The notes under the pieces: model-generated
Database searches by the model: none
What the model was told of the DNA's origin: nothing
The model's input: the letters and a program-made list of their open reading frames with translations, nothing else
DNA from: JACMQX01 sp044225675
GTDB taxonomy: Bacteria > Pseudomonadota > Gammaproteobacteria > Burkholderiales > Burkholderiaceae_C
Reading direction: 5' to 3'
Length of the DNA stretch: 64,000 nt
Assembly (NCBI GenBank): GCA_044225675.1
Contig: JBGAIH010000008.1
Span: 62,001-126,000, forward strand
Shown here: piece by piece, positions 52,193-60,814 of the stretch
How positions within the stretch are numbered: the first letter of the stretch is position 1
Layout: the number at the start of each line of letters is the position of its first letter
Position numbers and translations under genes: made by a program

Positions 52193-52827
52193 GCGCCGAC
52201 CCGGAGGCGAAGGCAACGCGGCATCCGCGCCGCAGCGCGCCAGGCCGCCGGGCAGTCGTCGAAGTCCTTTTCTGCCAGATGGCCGTCGCCGCCAGCCGAC
52301 GGCGCATGAAAACGCGGCTCCTGCCAGCCGACCCAGATGTCTGCCCCGGCCCCGCCGGACGCGGGTGCCGCAATGAGGAGGTTGCCCTCGGGCAGTTCTG
52401 CACGGGCGCGATGGCGAAGCCGGTCGAGTTCCAGCGCAGCCAAGGCCTGGGCCGTGCAGGCCGGATACCGGCACGGGCGCTGCGCCGTGTCATCGTCCAC
52501 CGCGCTGTCCACACCGTCGCGACCCCGGGCAGCCTCCAGCACGCCAGGTTGGCCGCGCAGAACCTCCGCTGCGTCGATGGCCAGCAGGCTGGCCTGCAAG
52601 CGGTATCCGCTGGTCTGGCTGCCGGCGATGGCGTAGCCCTGCAGGGCTCCCATCGCGAACAGCCCGAACGAGAGGATCAGGATCGAGACCAGCACCTCGA
52701 TCAGGGAACTGCCGCGCCCGAGGCTGCGCCCCGTCCTGCATCGACCCGGAAAACCGAAGTCGCGCTGCGTGTCACGCGCGCGGTTCGCCCTCTGTCGCTT
52801 CGGTACTGCACAGACTCCCCTGCCCAT
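52189..52827 (-). CDS. pilV: Type IV pilus modification/minor pilin PilV
   Basis: A 212-residue pseudopilin. The cleavage region GRGSSLIEVLVSILILSFGL is PilV-like (Ser replaces the usual Phe/Met after Gly, Glu at +5), after a leader of about 35 residues. The PilV hallmark GLFAMGALQGYAI follows. The start ATG at 52827 has GGGAGGG 5-7 bases upstream; an ATG far upstream at 52947 would run into the neighbouring gene and is rejected. It is the first gene of the pilV-pilW-pilX set, and follows the flavoprotein gene on the same strand with 55 bases between them. Confidence 0.82.
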   Translation of the reverse strand: MGRGVCAVPKRQRANRARDTQRDFGFPGRCRTGRSLGRGSSLIEVLVSILILSFGLFAMGALQGYAIAGSQTSGYRLQASLLAIDAAEVLRGQPGVLEAARGRDGVDSAVDDDTAQRPCRYPACTAQALAALELDRLRHRARAELPEGNLLIAAPASGGAGADIWVGWQEPRFHAPSAGGDGHLAEKDFDDCPAAWRAAARMPRCLRLRVGA

Positions 52828-52882
52828 CCCAGCCCTCCCGATGTGGTTCGGACCGGAGTGTCGATGCCCGGGGCGGGCGACT

Positions 52883-54157
52883 TCAATCGTCCAAAAGACC
52901 GATGCGGGATGATGCACCGGCGCCAAGGCCGAGGTGGCCCAACGCACCCTGCGCCGCCACGCGTCCGCTGGACAGGCACGCCGTCAGCAGGTAGCCGCCG
53001 GTCGGCGCCTCCCAGTCGAGCATCTCGCCCGCACAGAACACACCCGGCAGCGCCTTGAGCATGAGGTTGTCCGCGAGCGCATCGAAGGCAACGCCTCCGG
53101 CCGTGCTGATCGCTTCGTCAACGGGTCGTGCCGCCGTCAGCGTCACGGGCAGCGTCTTGATGGCAGCAGCCAGACGCTGCGAATCGGCCATCCCCTCCTT
53201 GCCCAGATGCTCGTACAGCATCGCCAGCTTGATGCCGTCCAGCCCGAGGCGGCTCTTGAGGTGCGCCGGCAGCGAGCGCGAGCCGCGCGGATGCATCACC
53301 TGCGCGCTCACGTGCTCCGCGCTGCGATCCGGCAGCAGGTCGAGTTCGAAGACCGCACTGCCGTGCGCCTCGATGGCGTCACGCAGCCAGGCCGATGCCG
53401 CGTAGATGAGGCTGCCCTCCACGCCCGTGGCCGTGGCCACGAACTCTCCCTTGCGGCTGAGCCGCCCGCCCTGGCCGTCCGCCCAGCGGATCGCCACCGA
53501 CTTGAAGGGCTGGCCGGCGAAACGCTCGCTGAAATGCGCGCTCCAGCCGCCTGCCACATCGAACCCGCAGTTGGCGGGCCGCAAGGCGTTCACCGTCACC
53601 CCCCGATCCCGCAGCCACGGCACCCAGGCGCCATCGGAGCCCAGGCGGGACCAGCTGGCCCCGCCGAGGGCCAGGACGGCTACGTCGGCGCGCAACGTCA
53701 GCGGGCCTTGAGGTGTGTCGAAGCTCAGGGCGCCGTCCGCGCTCCAGCCCGTCCAGCGGTGCCGCATGTGGAACACCACGCCGGCAGCACGCAGCCGGTG
53801 CAGCCAGGACCGCAGCAGGGGCGCTGCCTTCAGGTCCTGCGGGAACACCCGGCCCGACGTGCCGACAAAGCTCGCAATGCCCAGGTCCTGCGCCCAGTCG
53901 CGCAGCGCCTGCGGCCCCCACATGTGCAGCCAGCGGCCCACCTGCTCGGCGCGTTCGCCATAGCGAGCCGTGAAGGGCGCGATCGGCTCGGAATGCGTGA
54001 GGTTGAGGCCGCCCTTGCCCGCGAGCAGGAACTTGCGCCCGACCGAGGGCATGGCGTCAAACACCTGCACCGCCACGCCGCCCTCGGCCAGCACCTGCGC
54101 TGCCATGAGGCCTGCGGGGCCTGCACCGATCACCACGGCGGTTCTTGCTGTCGTCAT
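52883..54157 (-). CDS. TIGR03862-type flavoprotein (BaiN-like NAD(P)/FAD oxidoreductase)
   Basis: A 424-residue flavoprotein of the HI0933/BaiN-like family. The FAD-binding fold TAVVIGAGPAGLMAAQVLAE is at residue 5, then GRKFLLAGKGGLNLTHSE, a conserved family motif, and a C-terminal FCAGEMLDWEAPTGGYLLTA with CLSSGRVAA. Family members are oxidoreductases of mostly unknown substrate. The start ATG at 54157 overlaps the addA stop by 4 bases, so it is cotranslated with addB-addA although no link to recombination is known. The longer frame to 54316 lies in addA and is not used. Confidence 0.9.
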   Translation of the reverse strand: MTTARTAVVIGAGPAGLMAAQVLAEGGVAVQVFDAMPSVGRKFLLAGKGGLNLTHSEPIAPFTARYGERAEQVGRWLHMWGPQALRDWAQDLGIASFVGTSGRVFPQDLKAAPLLRSWLHRLRAAGVVFHMRHRWTGWSADGALSFDTPQGPLTLRADVAVLALGGASWSRLGSDGAWVPWLRDRGVTVNALRPANCGFDVAGGWSAHFSERFAGQPFKSVAIRWADGQGGRLSRKGEFVATATGVEGSLIYAASAWLRDAIEAHGSAVFELDLLPDRSAEHVSAQVMHPRGSRSLPAHLKSRLGLDGIKLAMLYEHLGKEGMADSQRLAAAIKTLPVTLTAARPVDEAISTAGGVAFDALADNLMLKALPGVFCAGEMLDWEAPTGGYLLTACLSSGRVAAQGALGHLGLGAGASSRIGLLDD

Positions 54158-57100
54158 CCGATCGTCACCATATCTCCCTGGCCCGTCAGGAACGCCGCCC
54201 GGACCTGTGCGTCCGGGTGGATCGCCTGCACCGCGTCGCGGTAGGCCGTCAGTTGCATCACCAGCTCCGACTGCGCCAGCGGCCGCGCCGCAGACTTGTA
54301 GTCGAGCACCCACCATTCGCCGGTATCGCGCCGGCGCACCAGCCGGTCCAGCCGCAGGGCCGATCCCTGATGGCTCACCGGCACTTCGTTGGACTCCCAG
54401 TTCACCACGCTGGCATCCCAGGCCCAGGCGCCCTGCCCGCGCAGGATGCGCCGTGCCATGTCGGCCGCCGCCTGCGCCTGGGCGCGATCAAGGCTGAACG
54501 CGCGGGCCACGGCGTCGACCTGCAAGCGCGCAAAGTCGGACGGGCCGGCCGCGCCCCATTGCAACAGGCGGTGCAAGGCCTGGCCGACGCGCGATTCGGG
54601 CGTATCGTCGCCTGGCGGGCCGGCGTCACGCGGCGGCGCCTCGGCTGGCCGTCGCAACGAGGCATGCAGCGGCGGCAGCACGGGCAGCGCGATCAGGCCG
54701 TTCTGCTCGGCGGCTGGCGACGCGGGCATGCGGCCCCCTCCGACGTGCGGACCGGTCAGGGCCACGCGCGCAAGCCCTGCCGCCGCGCTGCCCGGCGCAG
54801 GGTGCCCGGCCGCCAGCCCTTCGGGCGCGGAAACCTCGTTGCACAGAGGCTCCAGCCGGCTCCACCAGCTGCCGGGGGCGGGCCGCCAGGGCTCGATCGC
54901 GGACACCACGAGTTCGCGGCGGGCACGCGTCATCGCCACGTACAAGCCATTGAGCTCCTCACGGCGGCGCGCGGCCAGCTCGTCCTGCAGCAGATCGTTG
55001 CAGCATGCCGGGGGCCGGCTCTCGCTTGCGAGGAACACGAAGCGGCGCGGCGCGCCGGCTTCGGCCGGCCAGTCGACCAGCACCCCCATCGAGTCGGCAT
55101 TGCGCTCCTGCGCGTCGGTGTCCAGCAGCACGACGATGTCGGCCTCCAGCCCCTTGGCGCCATGCACCGTGAGAAGCTGGACGGCATCGCGCCGGGCATT
55201 GGCTGGCGCCTGAACCGTGCCGGCCTTGAGTGCGCGCACGAAGGCATAGGGCGTGGCAAAGCGCGCACCGTCGATCTGCAGCGACACGGCCAGCAGCGCT
55301 TGAAGATTGGCCAGCACCGTCTCGCGCTGTTCCGCCGGCGCTGCGGCGGCGAAACGCGCGAGCAGGTCGGCGTCATGAAAGATCGCGTCCAGCGCATCGT
55401 GCGGCGGCAGCGCATCGAGCCAGGCGCGGTAGCGCTGCAGCGCCCGGGCCGCCTGCTGCAGCGGCTGCGGCAGTTCGCCACCGGCCTGCAGCACGGTCCA
55501 CCACGGGATGCGCGAGCCGCCGCCCGATGGCAGTTCCTCCTGCATCTGGCGCTGCCGCAAGGCCAGCGCCACCAGCGCATCGTCGCCCAGCCCGAACACC
55601 GGCGAGCGCAGCGCGCGGGCAAGCGACAGATCGTGACGCGGCGACACCAGGACGTCCAGCAGTGCCACCACGTCCTGCACCTCGGCAGCCTCGATCAGGG
55701 CGGTCTTCTCGCCCAGACGGGCCGGAAGATGCAGCGCCCGCAGCGCGTCGAGCATGGGCGCGAGCGACGACCGCTTGCGCGCGAGCACCATGACGTCCTC
55801 GGGCCGGACGCCGGCCGCGACCCGCCCGGCGATCCAGCGCGCAGCCTGGCGCGCCTCCAATGTGCGCAGCGTCTCCTCGGGCAGCTCACGCGGCGTGGTG
55901 AGCGAGTCGCGCCACGGCAGGTCGGCGGCAGGCGCCCCACCCTTGTCGGGATCGTCCGCCTGCCCGGCTGCCGGGCGCGGCACCTTGGGCAGGCGCAGGC
56001 AGGCGCCGGTGTCGCCGGAACTGCTGGTGTGCGCCCGGAAGCCCGCGTAGCCGTCGTCGCGCACCGCCTGCGCCATGGCCGCGTTGACGGATTCGATCAC
56101 GCGCTGGGCATTGCGCCGGGTGTGGTCACAGCCGAGCGCCTCGCCCTGAAGACCCTCGACGACGAACTGCTGCGCATCGGCGAAGACCTTCGGCTCGGCA
56201 CGACGGAACCGGTAGATGCTCTGCTTGGGGTCGCCCACGATGAACACGCCCGGCGCGCGGCCGGCACCGCCATAGCTGGTCAGCCATTTGAGAAGGGCCT
56301 GCCACTGCAGCGGGTTGGTGTCCTGGAATTCGTCGATCAGCAGGTGCGACACCTGCGCGTCCAGCCGCTCCTGCAGCCAGCCGCTCAGCAGCTCGTCGCC
56401 CAGCAGCGTCACGGCCGCGCTCTCCACGTCCTGCATGTCGACCCAGCCGCGCTCGCCCTTGAGGGCGGCAAAGTCGGCCAGCAGCGCACGGGTCAGGCGC
56501 GTCATGCGCTCCTGGTGGGCCCGCGCCGCCTGCTGGCGCTCGGCCAGGAGGATCTGCAGGAGCCGGTCCTGCGCCTGCGCCACGCGCTCGGCACCGTCGA
56601 TCCGGTCGCTGAACTTGCGCGGCTCGCCCTTGCCCGTCAGCAGTGCGTCGAACACGCCCTGCACGTCGCCCGCCGTCAGCGCCTGCTCGAGCGCCGCGCC
56701 CTGGCGCGACGCCACCTTGAGCGTCGATCGTCCCAGCGCGAGCGCCGCGTCGGCAAGCAGCTCGCGGCAGGACGGGCTGGCGAGCACGAGTCCGAGCGCC
56801 GAAGCCTGTGAATCCGGCGCATCCGCGAACAGCGCGGGGAAGATGTCGCCGGCCCCTCGGACCGCACCTTCGACGACGCCGGCCGCATCGGCCAGCACAA
56901 ACTCCACCCGCTTGTCGAGCGCGGCCTCCAGCGCCTTGCGCGTCTGCGAGCGGCCGTACGCCGCCACAGACGCTTCGTAGTCGGCCCGCAGCTGCGGCGC
57001 GCCGGCCAGCGTGACGTAGAAGCGCCGCCAGACCTGGGCACGGGCCTGCGTATTGTCCTCCAGCAGCTCGTAGTTCAGCGGCAGTTCCAGTTGCTGCAGC

Positions 57101-57555
57101 ACGGCCAGCGGCGCACTGCGCAGCAGTGCCGCGAACCAGCTGTGAAAGGTGCGTATCTCGACGGGGCGACCGGTGGCGAGCAGCCGCGCGTACAGGCCTG
57201 AGAGGAGCGCGACCTGCTCGTCGGTCGGCTCCGGCAAGCCGCGCAGGGCGAGCTGCGCGCGCAGTCCGCTCGCGTCCAGCAGCGAGAACTCGCGCAGCCA
57301 CTCGTGCAGCCGCTGACGCATCTCGCCGGCAGCCTTGCGGGTGAAGGTGATGGCCAGGATGTCCTGCGGCCGCGCGCCGTCGAGCAGGGCCCGCAGGATG
57401 CGTGACACCAGCACCCAGGTCTTGCCGGCCCCGGCACAGGCCTCGACCGCGACGCTGCGGCGGGGATCGCAGGCCACGGCATAGAACGCATCGGCCGGCA
57501 CCTGCCGGCCCTGGTGCCAGTAGGCGGCCTGTTGCATGAGGGTCCCGGCCGTCAT
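54154..57555 (-). CDS. UvrD-family helicase-nuclease (AddA-like)
   Basis: A 1133-residue superfamily 1 helicase with a C-terminal nuclease. Motif I ACAGAGKTWVLVSR lies near residue 40, motif Ia LAITFTRKAAGEMRQRLHEW, motif II LLIDEFQDTNPLQWQALL, motif III VGDPKQSIYRFRRAEPKVF, motif V QLLTVHGAKGLEADIVVLLD and motif VI-type LYVAMTRARRELV are all present. The terminal RecB-type nuclease shows WWVLDYKSAARP then a Gln/Tyr helix. With AddB it should unwind and resect double-strand breaks for RecA loading. The start ATG at 57555 overlaps the addB stop by 4 bases; its own stop overlaps the flavoprotein start. Confidence 0.92.
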   Translation of the reverse strand: MTAGTLMQQAAYWHQGRQVPADAFYAVACDPRRSVAVEACAGAGKTWVLVSRILRALLDGARPQDILAITFTRKAAGEMRQRLHEWLREFSLLDASGLRAQLALRGLPEPTDEQVALLSGLYARLLATGRPVEIRTFHSWFAALLRSAPLAVLQQLELPLNYELLEDNTQARAQVWRRFYVTLAGAPQLRADYEASVAAYGRSQTRKALEAALDKRVEFVLADAAGVVEGAVRGAGDIFPALFADAPDSQASALGLVLASPSCRELLADAALALGRSTLKVASRQGAALEQALTAGDVQGVFDALLTGKGEPRKFSDRIDGAERVAQAQDRLLQILLAERQQAARAHQERMTRLTRALLADFAALKGERGWVDMQDVESAAVTLLGDELLSGWLQERLDAQVSHLLIDEFQDTNPLQWQALLKWLTSYGGAGRAPGVFIVGDPKQSIYRFRRAEPKVFADAQQFVVEGLQGEALGCDHTRRNAQRVIESVNAAMAQAVRDDGYAGFRAHTSSSGDTGACLRLPKVPRPAAGQADDPDKGGAPAADLPWRDSLTTPRELPEETLRTLEARQAARWIAGRVAAGVRPEDVMVLARKRSSLAPMLDALRALHLPARLGEKTALIEAAEVQDVVALLDVLVSPRHDLSLARALRSPVFGLGDDALVALALRQRQMQEELPSGGGSRIPWWTVLQAGGELPQPLQQAARALQRYRAWLDALPPHDALDAIFHDADLLARFAAAAPAEQRETVLANLQALLAVSLQIDGARFATPYAFVRALKAGTVQAPANARRDAVQLLTVHGAKGLEADIVVLLDTDAQERNADSMGVLVDWPAEAGAPRRFVFLASESRPPACCNDLLQDELAARRREELNGLYVAMTRARRELVVSAIEPWRPAPGSWWSRLEPLCNEVSAPEGLAAGHPAPGSAAAGLARVALTGPHVGGGRMPASPAAEQNGLIALPVLPPLHASLRRPAEAPPRDAGPPGDDTPESRVGQALHRLLQWGAAGPSDFARLQVDAVARAFSLDRAQAQAAADMARRILRGQGAWAWDASVVNWESNEVPVSHQGSALRLDRLVRRRDTGEWWVLDYKSAARPLAQSELVMQLTAYRDAVQAIHPDAQVRAAFLTGQGDMVTIG

Positions 57556-60206
57556 GGCAGCACCTCGCGGAAGTCCTTGCGGCACATGCCGCGCGCGGCG
57601 CAGTAGTCGCAGGCCGAGCCCTCGCCGAGCGCAGGCAATGCGGCGCCGTCGCCGATGCGAAGCATGTCGTGCAGAATGCCTTCGACCAGCGCGTCGCGCG
57701 CCTCCCGCACCCCCTCCTGCGGATACAGGCGGGTACCCTCCCGCTCGCCCAGGTTGAGGTAGGCCGCTTCCAGCCGGGCCTCGCCGGTCGCATCCACGAG
57801 GGCCGCATAAAAGGCCAGCTGAGTGTCCTCCAGCGGATCCTTCACGCGCGCGGCCGTCGTCGCACGGGCTTCGGTCTTGTAGTCGATCACCAGTGGCCGG
57901 CCGTCCGCCAGATGGTCGATGCGGTCGACCCGCCCCTCCAGCACCACCGGCCCGAGCGGCAGGCTCCTGGGCGACTCGCCCTCGACGAACCGCCCCCCGG
58001 CGGCCTCGTGTTCGGCGAGCCATGGCAGGTAGCCGTCGCGCACCTGCGGCCAGGCCGCGGCAAAAGGCAGGAAATCGCTCTCGGGCAAGGCCAGCTCGCG
58101 TGTGGCCACCTCGGCGGCCGCATCGATCAGCGCCCGGCGCTGCGGTCCGTCGGGAACCGGATGCTCGGCCAGCATCTGGTGGAACTGGCGCAGCACCGCA
58201 TGCAGCCAGTTGCCGAAGTCCCGCTTGTCGACGTCGCTTTCGAGCTCGTCGGCCTCCTGCAGCCGTAGCAGGCGCATCGCGAAATACCGGTAGGGGCAGG
58301 CGCGCAGGTCGGCATAGGCGCTGGCCGACAGCCTGCCGCCCGCCAGAGCCGGTGCCACCGGCATGGGTTGCGGCGTCGGCGCAGGCGGAACCAGACGCAC
58401 CGGACGCGGATCGGCCGCGCGGTGCAACTCGCCGGCACCTTCCAGGGCCGGGGCCTCGGCCTTCTCGCGCTTCGCTTGCGCCAGATCGAGCTCCTGAATG
58501 AAGCCGCTGGGCAGCAGATGCTCGCCGCCTTCGCTTTCGCGCCAGAGCAGGTCGATCTGGGGCGCCTGCAGCGCACACTCCCAGGCGGCGCGATGCGCGG
58601 CCGCCAGTTCCTCGCGAGACGGCATGCCCAGCGCCAGCCGCTGGGCCGGAGTCCAGGGGCCGGCCGGCTCGGGCGATACCGGCAGGCGCACCTCGTCGCA
58701 GCCCGGCAGCACCACCGACATGAAAGGCCGGCCGAGCAACTGGCTCAGCGGCAGGATCACCACCTGCGGCTCACGCGGATGCGCCGGCTTGAAGCTGGCA
58801 CCCTCGAGCGCAGCCTGGACCCAGGCCGTGAAACCGCGCAGATCCATGCGGCGCGTGACGTCGGCAAACTCGGCCTCGGCATCGTCGTGCAGCCGCAGCG
58901 CCGCCAGCAGCGCATCGCCCGCCGCATCGGCCAGCAGGCCGTCCCACTGTCCGCTCTGACGCAGGGCCCCGCGCAAGTCGCGCAGCCAGTGGGTCAGCGG
59001 GCGGGCCGCGCGCAACCCGGCGCGCAGTGCGTCCGCCGGTGCGAGCAGCGGCTCATCGGCGGGAAGATTGCGCCAGTCGCGCACGCCCAGCCGGCGCAGC
59101 CGTGCCTCCAGCGCCGACACGGCGGCCGGCTCGAACGCCGGCGCGTTCTTGAGCCAGTCAAGGACCTGGTCCGACGAGGCGTCGTGCCGGGCCGCGCGCA
59201 GCAGCGCCATGAGCTGCGCCGCCGCGCGGGTGGTCGAGAGCTTCCAGCCCGTTTCGTCGCGGATGGCCACGCCCTGCGCCGCCAGCATGGCCCGCACGCG
59301 CCGTGTCAGAGCCCGGTCCTGGGCGACCAGGGCGACCGGCCCCGCAGCCTCGGCGATGGACGATGAATCAGCGCGAGCCGGGTCGACCTCCGCCGCGCCC
59401 CGCTGCGCCATCGCATTGAGGCGGTTGATGACACAGGCCGCCGCGCGCCGGGCCTCGTCCTCGGCCTGCGGCGCCGCATGCAGCGCCCGCTCGCCGGCAG
59501 GCGCGCCGAGATGCCGCGTCGGAAAATCCAGCGACCCGGCCCTGGCGCCGAAGTGGCTCACGAGCGCACGGCCGACGGCGTCGGGCTGGAAGCCTTCCAC
59601 CAGGATCAGCGCCTCCACGTCGCGCGCGACGCGCGGCTCGAACAGCACATCGCCCGGGTAAGCTGAATGCGCCGCCCAGGCCAGCGCCACCTGCGCGACG
59701 ACGGCTTCGATCCGGAACGCCTCCGCATCGGCCATGCCACCCGGCAGGGCCAGAAGTCTCTCGCGCAGCGCGGCGCCCCAGTCGGCGCGGCGCGACGGCG
59801 GCACGGCGGAGGCGAGCACGGCCAGATCGTGCGCCGCCTCGACCACGCGCGGCGCGAGCAGTTCGGCCAGTGCCCGCAACCGGCCGCCGCTTTCTTCCAC
59901 GATGGCGGCGGCCGACAGCATGTCGCGCGCCACGTCAAAGCTCACGTCGCGTCCCTGCGCCACGAAGCCGCCGACCCCGGCCGCCCAGTTCATCGTGGTC
60001 TCGAACCGGGGCGTGAAGCCGCTGCCGGCGGCTTCCTCGGCCCAGGCCTGCCCGGCCAGCGGCATCATCTGGGCAAAGGGCAACAGCACCACGGTGCGCG
60101 CGGGATGGGCGCCGCGCCGGGCCAGATCGCTGCGGATCTGACGCATGAGCAGGGCCCAGCCCTGGCGGGCACCATGGCTTTTCGCTATCTCATCCATAGC
60201 AGGCAT
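57552..60206 (-). CDS. PD-(D/E)XK nuclease (AddB-like)
   Basis: An 884-residue protein of the AddB type: an inactive helicase-like N-terminal part (TVVLLPFAQMMPLAGQAWAE, no intact Walker A) and a C-terminal RecB-like nuclease with VVLEGRVDRIDHLADGRPLV and IDYKTEARATTAA. The iron-sulphur cluster cysteines are one in RACPYRYFAMRL and three in CDYCAARGMC (866, 869, 874), as in AddB. It partners AddA for double-strand break processing. The start ATG at 60206 lies 77 bases from the divergent trxA start, so they share a promoter region. Confidence 0.92.
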   Translation of the reverse strand: MPAMDEIAKSHGARQGWALLMRQIRSDLARRGAHPARTVVLLPFAQMMPLAGQAWAEEAAGSGFTPRFETTMNWAAGVGGFVAQGRDVSFDVARDMLSAAAIVEESGGRLRALAELLAPRVVEAAHDLAVLASAVPPSRRADWGAALRERLLALPGGMADAEAFRIEAVVAQVALAWAAHSAYPGDVLFEPRVARDVEALILVEGFQPDAVGRALVSHFGARAGSLDFPTRHLGAPAGERALHAAPQAEDEARRAAACVINRLNAMAQRGAAEVDPARADSSSIAEAAGPVALVAQDRALTRRVRAMLAAQGVAIRDETGWKLSTTRAAAQLMALLRAARHDASSDQVLDWLKNAPAFEPAAVSALEARLRRLGVRDWRNLPADEPLLAPADALRAGLRAARPLTHWLRDLRGALRQSGQWDGLLADAAGDALLAALRLHDDAEAEFADVTRRMDLRGFTAWVQAALEGASFKPAHPREPQVVILPLSQLLGRPFMSVVLPGCDEVRLPVSPEPAGPWTPAQRLALGMPSREELAAAHRAAWECALQAPQIDLLWRESEGGEHLLPSGFIQELDLAQAKREKAEAPALEGAGELHRAADPRPVRLVPPAPTPQPMPVAPALAGGRLSASAYADLRACPYRYFAMRLLRLQEADELESDVDKRDFGNWLHAVLRQFHQMLAEHPVPDGPQRRALIDAAAEVATRELALPESDFLPFAAAWPQVRDGYLPWLAEHEAAGGRFVEGESPRSLPLGPVVLEGRVDRIDHLADGRPLVIDYKTEARATTAARVKDPLEDTQLAFYAALVDATGEARLEAAYLNLGEREGTRLYPQEGVREARDALVEGILHDMLRIGDGAALPALGEGSACDYCAARGMCRKDFREVLP

Positions 60207-60283
60207 GCGGCCGACGCTGGCACTTGGTTTCTGTCACAATTTCCTCACTGTACCTGTACCGTCACTCCGAACAAGGAAGTCCC

Positions 60284-60616
60284 ATGGCAAGCGAACTCAT
60301 CAAACACATCTCCGACGCGTCGTTCGAGTCCGACGTGCTGCAGGCCGACAAGCCGGTGCTGGTCGACTACTGGGCCGAATGGTGCGGCCCCTGCAAGATG
60401 ATCGCGCCGATCCTCGACGAGGTCTCCACCGCCTACGAAGGCAAGCTGCAGATCGCCAAGATGAACGTGGACGAGAACCGCGACATCCCGGCCAAGTTCG
60501 GCATCCGCGGCATTCCGACGCTGATGCTGTTCAAGGGCGGCCAGCTCGCGGCCACCAAGGTCGGCGCCATGAGCAAGGCCCAGCTGACCGCATTCATCGA
60601 CCAGCAACTGGCCTGA
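60284..60616 (+). CDS. trxA: Thioredoxin 1
   Basis: A 110-residue thioredoxin, redox-active CGPC in DYWAEWCGPCKMIAPILDE (residues 33-37 WCGPC), cis-proline in RGIPTLMLFKGG. It reduces protein disulphides in the cytosol using thioredoxin reductase. The start ATG at 60284 has AAGGAAG upstream; a GTG at 60224 would add 20 unlikely residues. It is followed by a hairpin terminator and then rho. Confidence 0.97.
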   Translation: MASELIKHISDASFESDVLQADKPVLVDYWAEWCGPCKMIAPILDEVSTAYEGKLQIAKMNVDENRDIPAKFGIRGIPTLMLFKGGQLAATKVGAMSKAQLTAFIDQQLA

Positions 60617-60627
60617 TCGCATCCCCC

Positions 60628-60667
60628 GGCGGCCGCGCGCGCAGCGTTTCGGCCGCCGCTGTTTTTC
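60628..60667 (+). terminator. Terminator between trxA and rho
   Basis: A 7-bp stem GGCGGCC/GGCCGCC with a 16-base loop is followed within 3 bases by a T run (GTTTTTCC). A possible rho -10 box CATAAT lies at 60672-60677, supporting separate transcription of rho. Confidence 0.7.
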
Positions 60668-60671
60668 CTGT

Positions 60672-60677
60672 CATAAT
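60672..60677 (+). promoter_or_regulatory. Likely -10 box of rho
   Basis: CATAAT, one mismatch from TATAAT, lies 138 bases upstream of the rho start and right after the trxA terminator. No convincing -35 at 16-18 bases was found (TTTCGG at 19 bases is weak). The long leader fits rho autoregulation by attenuation. Confidence 0.4.
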
Positions 60678-60814
60678 CCGCACAGTTCTCCGGACACCCA
60701 TCCCAAGGTTCGCCGGATCGAGTTCCCGGTATGCAGGGCGCCTCTAGCCCCGCATCTCAACCTCCCCCGTATCTCCACCGGACTCCGCAAGGGGTCATTG
60801 ACGCAGGTTCAGTC

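Noticed and set aside
57556..58578. N-terminal extension of addA (open to 58578)
   Set aside because: It would lie inside addB in another frame. The ATG at 57555 overlaps the addB stop and places the Walker A motif at the normal distance.
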